Shown here piece by piece: positions 32,616 through 42,709 of a stretch of DNA of 64,000 bases. The first letter of the stretch is position 1; every line of letters starts with the position of its first letter. Location: NCBI GenBank assembly GCA_027604705.1, contig JADHYV010000003.1, forward strand, positions 248,001 to 312,000. The letters run 5' to 3'. This stretch comes from Allomyces arbusculus (taxonomy: Eukaryota > Blastocladiomycota > Blastocladiomycetes > Blastocladiales > Blastocladiaceae). The notes under the pieces are model-generated. The model was not told the DNA's origin. It ran no database searches and saw nothing but the letters and a program-made list of their open reading frames with translations. A program made the translations under genes and the position numbers.

Positions 32616-35600
32616 ATGTCGAGTGCTCAATCACGAACTGTTCTCGGCACCAAGAGGCGCCCTGAGCGCAGCCCAAGCCCGGGCCTGCCAGCCAATCCCT
32701 CGCCGGCCACGGCCGCCAACCGTGCGCTGAAGCGCGCCAAGCCCACGACCCCTGACTCGAGCGACCCGCCATTGTCTTCCTCGCCTCGTCAAGTTGCCAT
32801 CTGGGACCCGGAAGCCGAAGACGGCCGGCTGCCGACACCTGCCCTTGATTCTGAGGCCGGCGACGACGACGCTGCCAGCTCGCGTTCCGCGGCGCCCGCA
32901 CCATTTGCCGACGACGACGATGTTGCCGACGACGACGGCGCCAGCTCGCGCGCCGCAACGCACGCGTCGCTGGGCGACAGCGACGAAAACGACGATGACG
33001 CTGCACCCGGGTCCTCGCTCGAAAATGCCGTCGACGAGACCGACGACTTTGTTCTGCGCGAGGAAGTCGTCAACGGCGACTTTATCGCGCGCGAGGAGGG
33101 CACCGGCAAGGTGTTGCGCCAATTGACCGACTTCGTCATCCACAAAATCGACGACTTGAATGCGCACGTCCGCTACATGCATAGTGGACTCGAGGAATTG
33201 GCCGTGCAGGTCAGCGGGCGTGTGTTACCGCTCTACGGCGACGAAAATTTCCGAGACGATGACGATGACGGCGATGACGAGCCCGTGCCCGTCTTCCTCA
33301 CGACGTTACCCGTCATGCGTTCGTTTTCCGACATGGACAAGGACAATCGAATGTACGTGACGCTGCTCGTCAAGTTTATTCGGGGTTCCACCGGGTGGAG
33401 AAGGGAAAACTGACGGTATTGCTACCTTCTCTAAAGGGATTTCTGGGTCGAGACGCATTGCGCATGGTACAAGCTGACGGACCCGCACCCGACTTACGCG
33501 GACCAGTTTTGGGAATCGGCAATGATCAACCTGGCGGTGGAGTCTCTCCTCGACATTTTACTCAACAGTCCCGACAAGTCCATGAAGGAGGACCAGGTGT
33601 GGGACCGTCTTACCAAGCACCAATTTGGTCTCGGGAGCAAGGTCTACGCCATTGAGGCATGGGCGCTCGACCATTTGAAGGACCAGATTATCCAAACGAC
33701 CGTGGAATGGATGGGCGCCGGCAAGATCACGTGCCGGCATCCGGTTCTCGATAAGTGGTTCAAGAAGGCGACCGGCAGGTCGCGCAGCCGAAACGGCCGC
33801 ACGAGTCGCGCGTCGGACCATGACCGTGCTCCGCGCGTGCAGCAAGTGCAGAAGCGGGCGCCGCAGCTGAAAAAGGACGCGCCCGCCACGTTCACACCGC
33901 TCGTTGCCGAGATTGCCGACGAGTTTGGAGTCTACCAGGTCGGCCGGCAAGTCGTTGGCTCCAAGGACATCTTCACCTACCCCCGCATGCCCGAGGCCGT
34001 CGTCAAGCCGTCCGACGCGCCGATTGTCGCGGGCGACACTGTACGCACACGCGGCGCTGCGGCAAACGCACGCCGGTTCATGGTGCACAGCATCAACGGC
34101 GACCGCGCGCACGTCGTGATCATGCTCTACGGGTACCAGACGCAAATGGGTGCCATGGCCGAGCACGAGTTCATGTACCCGATCTCCGAGTGCCGTACCG
34201 TGCCGCTCGCCGACCTGCAGCACGACCCGCAGCCCGTGCGTGCCATGTTCCTGCGCGACCGGTTCGTCAAGTTGGACTTGGCCGTGTGCCCCGGGTGCAA
34301 GCGCGGGCGCAAGCCCGTGGTTCTGCCCGACGTCGTCGAGCTCGAGTACACGCGCCGCCACCCATTGCTCACGCGCGCCGGCGTTGCCGCGTTCCCGCCG
34401 CTCAACACCACGACCATTTGCAACATCGAGGTGGGCGGCGTCAAGTACTTTGAACACGACTTTATATACTACGACCATGACAAGGCCAATATTGGCCTCT
34501 ACCTCTTTGCGCAGATTGTCAAAATTTCGTCGGGCAATCAGCCCTCGAGCAACGGCGTCGACGCCATGGACATTTCGGACGTTGATGATGATGATGAGGA
34601 GAACGATTTCAAGACGGTCCCTTCCCGTAGCCGCGCTGCCGTCGCGCCGCGTGGGCTTGGGCGAGCGGCGCATCCGGCCCCTTTTAAGAGCTCCTCCTCG
34701 TCGCGCGCTGCGCGCCCATACGTCAAAGTGCGGCTTCTCGGCCGATGGAACTCGCTCTACCACGACGATGACCCCGATGCCGAGAGCAACCCGCGGCGCG
34801 TGTTCATGACCAACATCTACGAGACGGTCCCGGTCGACAGGCTACGCGGCCATCTCGTCGTCGTGCCGCGCGGGCTTGAGCTGCCCAACAAGTACTTTCA
34901 GTACGAGCACAACCTCGTGCTCCACGGCCTGCACCCGTCGCACAACCCGACCAAGTTCCTCGAGCACATGTCGACGTCGCCGACCAAGTTGTGCGACTCA
35001 GTCAATCCGGCCCAGCTCGAGCCGTGGACCACTGATGAAGAGTTTGAGAACCGATCGGTCGGCAACATTCTCAAGCTCAACGAGCAGGTCGCGCTGCTCA
35101 ACTTTACTGAGACCCCTGCCGACTCGCTCGAGGATGTGGCCGCGGCCAATGCAACGGCCAAGCCCAAGGGACTCGCGCGGCTCAAGGCCATTGACCTGTT
35201 CAGCGGCTGCGGTGGTCTGACGGTCGGGTTCGACTCCGACCTGGTCGCGTGTGCCGACACCAAGTGGGCTATTGAGTGGGACGAGCACGCATCGCTCACA
35301 TTCCACAACAATTTCCCGGGCTCGACCGTTTACAATGTCGACTGCAACGCCCTGCTTGAGGACGGTATCAAGCAGCGCATCGCAACGTTTGGTACCGACG
35401 CGCCGCCGCCCGTCACGCCCGCGGAAATCACCAAGTCCACCAAGGTCGCGCCCGACGCGCGCAACGTCGACTTCATCTACTGCGGCCCGCCGTGCCAGGG
35501 CTTCTCAGGGCTCAATAACAACCGCAAGTCGGACGACCCAAAGAACGCGCTGATTGCCACAGCGCTCTCGTACGTCGAGCTCTACCGGCCCAAAGTGTTT

Positions 35601-36988
35601 TTGCTCGAAAATGTGGTCGGTCTCTTGACGTTCAAGTTTGGCGGGCAGCAGGCAACCAAGCACCGCGTCGAGGGCGGGCACAAAACGGGCACGCTCTCGT
35701 TCATTCTGCGCGTGCTCGTCGAGCTCGGGTACCAAGTGACGTGGCACGTTGCGCAGGCCGGCAACTACGGCACGCCGCAGTCACGGCGGCGCGTGCTCGT
35801 GTTTGCGACGCTGCCGCACATCAAGTTGCCCGACTGGCCCGAGCCGACGCACATATTCAAAACTGAGACGTGCAATCTTGCCGTCTGTCTCGATGCCGAG
35901 GCGCGCGCCGCGGCAAATGCACGGCTCGTGCACCATGTCACGTCCTACTGCAAGGTCACGCGCGCTCTGTACCCGAACACGACCGTCAAGGACGCGATCT
36001 CGGATCTGCCGGCATTCGACTTTGAGAACCCGAACGTGGCCATGAAACTGTCGCACAGCAAGGTTGAGGCGATGCGGCACAACCCGGCCGTGAAGCTCGT
36101 CAAGGGGTACGAGCCCACGCTGCGGTCTCTGACCGAGGTCGGGTACACACGGCCGGCACCGTACAAGACGCGGCCCAAGTCGCACTACCAGCGGCTCATG
36201 CGCCGCGTCGCCACGCGGTTTGGCCGTCTGCGGCTCGACCACGAGACCGAGGTGCAGCAGCGGCGTGCTAACGGCGTCGACGCGCAGCACGACAGCGACA
36301 ATGACGACGACGACGACGACGACAAAGAGGAGGAGGGCAACGACGAGTCGGACCTGTACCTGTCGATGGTCAAGAACCAAATGACACGCCAGTTCACGTC
36401 GTCGGAAATTGTCGAGCGCATTTGCTGGATCCCGCGAGACCCGCCCGGGTGCGACCACCAGAGCCTGCCCGACGAACTCAAGCCCTGGGCCCTGTCGCAC
36501 GAGGACTCGGCCGCATCACGGCATTCCGGGTGGAAGGGGCTCTATGGGCGTTTGCAGTGGGAGGGCACGTTCAAGACGGCGACCACGGAAATGAACCCAA
36601 TGGGGAAGACGGGGGTGCGCTCTTGTATCTCCTTATTTCCGTTCTCGCAGTGCTTTTCGAGATCCGGTTGGCTCACGCGCTTCTCCACTTTCTCTAGACC
36701 ATCCTCCACCCAGAGCAGGACCGCATTATCACGGTGCGCGAGGCCGCGCGCAGCCAGGGCTTCCCGGATAACTTCACGTTCCACTGCTACGGCAACGCGA
36801 TCAAGCTCATGTACTTCCAGGTTGGCAACGCAGTCCCGCCCGTGCTTGCGGCCGCACTCAACCGGTCGCTGGTGCGCGCGCTCGCCGCGTCGCCGCTGCA
36901 TGTCCTGACCGAGGAGGAGGCCGCGCTTGTTGAACAGCAGCAGAAACAGCAGCAACAACAGCACGAGGAGGTGGATATGACGGAGTAG
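32616..36988 (+). CDS. DNMT1: DNMT1-type DNA (cytosine-5)-methyltransferase
   Basis: This enzyme should maintain CpG methylation after replication. Exons 32616..33373, 33437..36614 and 36698..36988 give 1408 residues; introns are 63 bp (weak donor GTTTAT) and 83 bp. The N-terminus is acidic and Ser-rich. Residues about 145 to 310 look like the RFTS domain that reads ubiquitylated H3 ([18 protein letters not shown]). Two BAH-like blocks follow: AGDTVRTRG to PLADL, and [14 protein letters not shown] to [13 protein letters not shown]. Catalytic motifs: I ([13 protein letters not shown]), IV ([11 protein letters not shown], nucleophile Cys), VI (LLENV), VIII ([15 protein letters not shown]), IX ([12 protein letters not shown]) and X (QVGNAVPP). 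No CXXC zinc finger is visible between RFTS and BAH. The target-recognition region carries an acidic insert (Asp/Glu run near 36300..36345), and the tail ends in a Gln run. Confidence 0.93.
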
Positions 36989-38065
36989 ATGCACCAGAGC
37001 GGGCATGATCTTTTTCTTTCAACTTTGCACAGTTTGCCACATTGAAATTACTCCAGGATCGGGTTTGGTTGTGATCATTGTGCTCCTGTCGCTGCTGCAC
37101 GCCGGCTCTCAGCGATCCCTCAGCAATCCATTCCACGGCCTTCATCTTCAGCAACCGAAATGAGCCGCTGGATATCGACTGGGCATGCCCCTCGCGGCCC
37201 TTGCTGCCTGTGGTGGCTCGCGACTTCCAACGCAGCAGCAGCCAGCCAATTGCTGACTCATGCCTACCACCCAAGTCAGATCACTGTCGTGACCGCGTCA
37301 AGCTGGTCGTTGACGACGATATCGACAGCGGCACCAAGAGATATCTCTGCTCGTTATTGCGCTTCTTCTCGTATGGCGCGACGTTTAACTTGCTGCAATA
37401 ACAAATCCAAGCCGCCTTGTCCTTCATGCTTCCCAACCGTCGACCAGGATCAGCTCCCAAAGCAGCGAGAGCCCGCCAGGTTCAATTGTATGTGCAACGA
37501 AGTGCTCAGCCCAACTTGCCCGGGGCCCCTTTCTGGTTGGAGATATGTCTCGGCGCGTCCCATGAATCACAATAATCGCCGAGCGTCAAGAGAAAGAACG
37601 CTTTATTAAGAGACCACCGTCACCTGTGAAATCGAACACATCAGCCTTGGCCACGCTTTTGGATCACACGTCGCCCTCCTCTGGCGCATTCTGATGCCTC
37701 ACGCGGTGCGACATCACGTTCGTCGCTCCCGCGAGCCACGGCCTCACGTTCTGGTTGTCCTGCTCCACGCCGCCGCGCGCCAAGCGGTCGTGTTCCGTGT
37801 CCTCGTGCATCAAGCCGTCGCGTGCCGCAAGGTCGGGATCCGCGCTGTCGCGACCCGCCTCCCCGATTCCACGCCGGTTCTCGGCACCACGCGACTCTTG
37901 GCGGCTGCGCGTTCTGCTCTTGTGCGTGCCATGACGACCAGCGTTGTCTCCACCTTCCTTATCTACGAAAATGGGCTCTGCTGCGAGAGGAGGAGCTTTT
38001 CGAGCGCGCTTTGAGCGGGGGTCCCTGGAAGTATGGATATTTCAATGTCAATCCCTGGCTAGCTT
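36989..38065. other. Gene-poor stretch after the methyltransferase
   Basis: The DNMT1 3' end is followed by about 1.1 kb of AT-richer sequence. An ATG frame at 37694..38014 (plus) is basic with no family motif, and other frames are short. I see no recognisable gene, RNA or mobile element. Confidence 0.35.
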
Positions 38066-38669
38066 CTACTCCACGATCATTTCTGTAACACTCGATATGT
38101 ACATGCCGTTTTCGTCAGCCCCACCACCGTCTTCACCATTATCCATCTGCTGCTGCTTGCGCTTAAGCGCAGCGCGACGCCTGTGAGCTTCACCTGCTTT
38201 CGCGGTGGCCTGCGCCGTCTGGCTCCTTCAGCGCTGAGGTATGGTCGGTTCTTGTTTACCAAGAGGCCGGCCATGGTTTTGGGCGACGCCGGCTCCAGAT
38301 GCGCAGGTTCAGGCAATGTCATGTCGCCGAATGTCAATGACGAAGGCGTTATGAGACGATCTGACAAAGAAGAATTGTGGGGATGGCCGAGAAAATTGGA
38401 GGCCAAGTCTTTGCTCAATGGTGTGGGTGAGCCCTTTATATACCTTGCACTCCTCGCAATGCCAAGGCCATGCCAGTTTCCCGATATCATGATACCGGGA
38501 AGCAGAACGAACATAGCTATCAATGCGAAACTCACCCGTCCCGGCCGGGAAGAACTGAGAGGCGGACGACCGCCACTGGTAGTGACCTTGGTCTGTACTC
38601 AATCACTTTGAAGACCTCATTCTCAGCAACGAAAAGGGCCAAACGGCGCTCTCCCCACGGAAGGATAGT
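38066..38669 (-). CDS. Possible small spliced gene of unknown function
   Basis: The last exon, 38209..38066, reads as natural protein (AHRRRAALKRKQQQ, then an acidic stretch, ending YISSVTEMIVE). It joins in phase to 38322..38260 (MTLPEPAHLEPASPK) over a 50-bp intron, GTAAAC...GGCGCAG, the same size as the shortest intron elsewhere here. A GTATATAAAGGG motif on minus at 38443..38432 would suit a TATA box about 110 bp before the ATG at 38322, giving a 68-residue protein. Alternatively the gene is longer: a block at 38669..38536 reads WGERRLALFVAENEVFKVIE and ends at a GTGAGT donor, and the frame through the TATA-like motif is also open. No family is recognised. Confidence 0.33.
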
Positions 38670-39459
38670 TCTGCATGTACTAGTCCATTTTACGGCTTGT
38701 TTGCCGCGTACGAGTGGCGGTGATCACGCCGATGGTCAGGGGAAGTTGGTCAGATCATTGCAGCCATGGCACATCATGCACTAGATCACTTAACGATTGT
38801 AGTTGTCACCGGTGAGACGAGCCACGCGGCCCATTCTTCACAGATTAAGAGCTTTACATGGGCTCTATCATCTCTCGGTTTGTTTGTCGCCTCGTCCCTT
38901 CTTGTGGCGCGAGACGCGCCAAAGCGAACCGTAATTTTGGAAAGTTTCCTGAGGGGATTCTATTGCGCCAATCTGCACGGAAAACGGCCCAGAATAGAGG
39001 GAAAGTTACAAATGTGAAGGGTTTGCAGTTGCCCCACGATCAGCGCCTTCCTGGCTCCGCGACCGCCACAAACCGCCCAGAACCCTCCTTCTCGGCGCTT
39101 GCCCTGCCAAATCGTGTATTTTGTGCCGTGGAATCGGCGTTTTTGGATGGTCGGTTTTGTCGGGGCGCAAGAGGTATTGAGGGTCTTCACGTGACATATG
39201 CAACCTAATGTTACATATTGCTATCAGGCCCGTCTCCCTTATGGTGCCGCGAGACATCTTGTTCGTTACCTCTGCCCAACGCAGGTTGGACCGAAAATGG
39301 ATTGACAGGCTGCTTGCGAGGTCTACTCTTCGGACAGGCTGCCGTCAAACCAGCGCCAACTTGCGGACAGCACGTGGTTTCGGGACGCCACCAGCACAAA
39401 CGTTGGCCACGAAAGCGACAACCAACGGCACTCACGTCGCTACGACCTTGGCCGCCAGC
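38670..39459. other. Gene-poor stretch before the 39.5-kb gene
   Basis: This is AT-richer sequence with short frames on both strands. The minus strand around 39190..38960 is open and basic but lacks an ATG start or family motif. Part of it may be 5' sequence of the possible gene at 38066..38669. Confidence 0.3.
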
Positions 39460-39467
39460 TATAAAGG
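39460..39467 (+). promoter_or_regulatory. TATA box of the 39515 gene
   Basis: TATAAAGG lies 48 bp before the ATG at 39515, in otherwise GC-rich sequence. Position and strand fit a core promoter with a short leader. Confidence 0.6.
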
Positions 39468-39514
39468 CGACCGGGCCCCACTCACGCCAGCGCCAGACTA
39501 CCAGCCGCAACACG

Positions 39515-40489
39515 ATGAACACCCCGCCCATTTCATCTACGAGCGACGGGACGACTGACCTCTTGGCCAATGTGAGCGGTGCCCTCCAACACGTCATCCA
39601 AGCGCTCACCAAGATCACGGCTGCCAACGCGGCCTCTAGCCAGCACCAAGCTCGACTCACGCGGTTACGCGACCTAACGAATCGCGCGCATGATCATGTC
39701 TATTCTTTTTACTCACACGATCAAGAGCTGGTCAATATCGTCGACAGTCTGGTAGGCGTGTCGACCGCACTCGTGTCGACTGCATTTGCCACGCTCATTG
39801 ACGGGCCGGCAACGTCGGTTTCCTCGTACTCGCCGGTGCCCGTCGCGAACCCGTCCACTGTCCCGCCGCTTCCACCCGAGACCCCCGTTTCGAGACCGCA
39901 AGAGGGGCCCGGGCCCGCACCTGCCCTTGCGACAGCACGCCGCGGGTCGGGCATGATGTCACCCCCGTCACAGGCCCCACCACTGCGCGATCCGCAGTGG
40001 GGGCACCCGATTCGTTCATGGACTCGCGGTCCCATGAGCGACACGGCGTCCGAGTACTCAACCATGTCGTCCGTACGGTACATAAGCGGCAGCGACAGCG
40101 TGTCGACGCCATCAGTCTCGTCGTCCAAGCTGTGGACACCACCCTCAGCAGTGGAAGGGGACAGTGTTCAATGGCCCGAGGAATTCAACATTGCGAATTG
40201 TCTGGCCCTGGAAAAGACGGGCGTAGTACTGCCCATGCGCTCGGACGGAAACGATCTCTATGTGGCCGCGGGCGTGCTGGGATTCTTGACGGGCACTTAC
40301 TCGTCGCTGCGGTCGGCCAACAACACGATTTCGCGGCACGTGCGCGACTACGGGCACAGCAAGGACGGCAAAGCGCACGAGGGCATTCGCAAGTTTTCCG
40401 AGCGGTGGTATATTACGATTGAAGCGTTCAAGGAGCACATTGCGCCTCACATTCGTGGCTACAAGGATATTTGGGCGAAGAAGGGGTAG
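39515..40489 (+). CDS. Unrecognised 324-residue protein with a compact C-terminal domain
   Basis: This is a single exon with GC-ending codon use typical of the window and a TATA box just upstream. Residues about 12 to 85 look helical (LLANVSGALQHVIQALTKI, then TRLRDLTNRAHDHVYSF). Residues about 95 to 215 are Pro/Ser-rich and likely disordered. Residues about 222 to 324 form a compact domain: FNIANCLALEKTGVVLP, VAAGVLGFLTGTYSSL, ISRHVRDYGHSKDGKA and IRKFSERWYITIEAF. The pattern of helices with conserved-looking Arg, His, Tyr and Trp suggests a real fold, but I match it to no family. It is followed by the convergent transporter gene 152 bp away. Confidence 0.75.
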   Translation: MNTPPISSTSDGTTDLLANVSGALQHVIQALTKITAANAASSQHQARLTRLRDLTNRAHDHVYSFYSHDQELVNIVDSLVGVSTALVSTAFATLIDGPATSVSSYSPVPVANPSTVPPLPPETPVSRPQEGPGPAPALATARRGSGMMSPPSQAPPLRDPQWGHPIRSWTRGPMSDTASEYSTMSSVRYISGSDSVSTPSVSSSKLWTPPSAVEGDSVQWPEEFNIANCLALEKTGVVLPMRSDGNDLYVAAGVLGFLTGTYSSLRSANNTISRHVRDYGHSKDGKAHEGIRKFSERWYITIEAFKEHIAPHIRGYKDIWAKKG

Positions 40490-40641
40490 GCCGGGTGGAG
40501 AAAATGGATTTTGAAAATAAATGGAATGAGAACTGTCCCGTTGTTCTTTGATTTACAGCTGATGCGTTGTGTTGGCGTTTTCGCAATCACAGCTCGGTGA
40601 AGAAAATATTTGTACATGCACGCGAACGCGACTGCCGGTTA

Positions 40642-42211
40642 CTAATCCATTCGCGGCTTCCCACCACTGACGTTGCCCACGGCGGGACTCTGACACGGCC
40701 GACCTGCGCTCCGTGATGACGCAATCGACGAGCTCTCCCCCTGCACGGCCACGTCGGCCAACAGATCGTCATTGTCGCTGTCCTCTTCCGTGTCCTGCAC
40801 GCGGCGGTACGATCGCGACGTTTGCCGGTAGGCGTTGTACCACCAAATCCCGGCCATCGACACAAGCAGACCCAGCACGTTGCGCGGTGTGAGCGTGTCA
40901 CCAAAGACGAGCATGCTGCTGCTGATCAAAACGATTTCCTTGGCGAGGCCTGGGGGAGAAGGAAGCGTGAGTGGGACCAAACAGCGTGAAAGAAAACGCA
41001 GGGAGAGCGGCAAACGAAAAGCGTACCCGCAACTAATGATTGTGAAAATGGAGATTATGACCTTGTTAGTTGTTCGTACGAAGGAGAGTGGGATAAACAG
41101 GAAACCCAACGGGCGTACCAGACAGCGCCAGCACACTCGAGTTGTGAATGAGCCCAAACTCGCTCGTGAGCATAATGAACGCGAGAAACCCACCCGCAAA
41201 CAGGACCGACATGAGCGCCCAGTCGCCCTCGAGAATGCGCGGGTCCTGCGGCTCAATGATCGCCGACGCAATGGCCAGGAAGACCGACATAAACGGCGTC
41301 AGCGTGTAGAGCGTGACAATCGGACCGCCAATCACGCTGGGCGCGGGCGTATCGGCCTGTGGGCCGCCAGGCAAGGTCGCGGCGCGGCGATTCGCGTGCC
41401 ACGTCAAAAAGCACGACGTCAGTGCCCACCGCATCCCGCCGCACGCCGCGGCGCCCAAGACCATGAGCATGCCAGCAAGGCTGTAGGAAATTTCGCCCGT
41501 CACGGCCATGTAGACTCCCGACAGGATCGTGGCCATGATCACGAGCAGCTTTGGCGTGATGCGTTCGAGTCCGAGCAGCCATGACGAGAGCAGGACAAAA
41601 ATCGGCGCCGAGTTCTTGACGAGCACGTAGGTTGTGATCGAAATGTAGCCGAGCGACGTGTTGGACAGGGCCACATCTAGCAAGCAGGTGAAGACGCTGG
41701 ATCAGATCACGGGTATCAACAGGGTTTTCTTCGGAGACGAGGAAAGAAACGAACCAGCGGCAGCAGCAGCCGCGCAGGGCAGCGCATAGCGGAGGTACCC
41801 GCTTTGCCAATCTCGAAAAGAAAAGGAAGCGCGGAACTCCTCGAATTGCTTGCGGAGAACGACATGAATCGCGAGCCATGCGCAAGCAAATTGCGTTACT
41901 GGTTTTCAAGTCCATCACAACAGTCAGGACACTGATCGGTTCGATATCGAACCATCGTGAACGTACTGCAATGCACGCACGTCGCGGCCGCGGGTGCCTT
42001 GAAGTCCAAGTACTCCTTTCCAAAGAGCTGTTTATTGTAAAGACTATCGACGCATTGCAACGTTAGGTCAACTGTCGTGACGGTGGGACAACTCGCAGAA
42101 TGAATGAAGAAACGATATCGGAATCAGTGCCTCTATGTACCTGAGCACAGTCGACGACGTGTACCACACCGTGATGAACACGGCATTGCGGAGGTAGGCG
42201 TTCTTGTCCAT
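40642..42211 (-). CDS. Triose-phosphate/nucleotide-sugar transporter family protein (TPT/SLC35)
   Basis: This is a drug/metabolite-superfamily membrane transporter, likely Golgi or ER, moving a nucleotide sugar or a related solute. Six exons (42211..42141, 42043..41967, 41898..41751, 41696..41119, 41032..41027, 40949..40642) give 395 residues; introns are 97, 68, 54, 86 and 77 bp. Family text includes WYTSSTVLSLYNK at the N-terminus, ITTYVLVKNSAPIFVLL, and near the C-terminus VLALSVAGLAKEIVLI and VFGDTLTPRN. The Val-Ala of that block comes from a 6-nt exon. About eight to ten hydrophobic helices are seen, and a polar 60-residue tail follows WWYNAY. The substrate cannot be told. The start at 42211 is the only ATG in an exon whose frame stays open far upstream, so a 5' exon may be missing. 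Confidence 0.85.
41027..41032 (-). other. Six-nucleotide microexon of the TPT transporter
   Basis: On minus, TTGCGG is flanked by ATCATTAG before and GTACGC after. Its two split codons and one whole codon supply the last two bases of a Val, an Ala and the first base of a Gly. This restores the family motif LSVAGxxKE. Skipping it would give LSGLAKE, which lacks two conserved residues while keeping the frame. Confidence 0.7.
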
Positions 42212-42709
42212 GATTTTGCGCGAAGTGCGGTCGTGGTTGACGTGGTTGACAGGGTGCTGTAGCCGTATTTCGCCCAGATCAACAGGCCGGTAATATCGGT
42301 CGAAGAAGTCCAATGAGCTGGCCGTTGTGGTCGTAGTCGGGTCGAACAAGCCGAGTCGTCTCCAAAATGCGCAGCGAGAGTCGGCGCTGCAGTCTGTGCC
42401 GGCTCTAGGATGCCAACGGCGGCCTTGGACGGCGCACACGCGTCGAGTGCAGCAGGTTGCGGGTGCGCACTGCTGCTTGTTGGGCAGAAATTGCAATGAC
42501 GACGGCGCGGGTTGACGTTGGCCTCGAACACTTGTCACGGGCGTGGCGATGGAAGCGCGCACAACGGCGCGGTCACGTTCCACATTTTGAAATATTTGCG
42601 GGCATTCTGTTCGGCATTCGCTCGTCGCCGCGTCGGAAACTGTGAGAGGAAGGCAAGAGAGAATAAATGAACACTGGCTTGAGAATATCCTTTCATTCAA
42701 CAACGCATT
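42212..42709. other. Short region between KNTC1 3' end and the transporter
   Basis: Both neighbours are on minus, so this 498-bp stretch should hold the KNTC1 terminator and the transporter promoter. The minus frame leading into the transporter is open across all of it and reads partly like protein (SLDFFDRYYRPV), so an unmodelled 5' exon is possible. Confidence 0.4.

Noticed and set aside
33558-34763. 401-codon minus-strand ORF
   Set aside because: It is antisense to the BAH region of the DNMT1-like gene and has no family motif.
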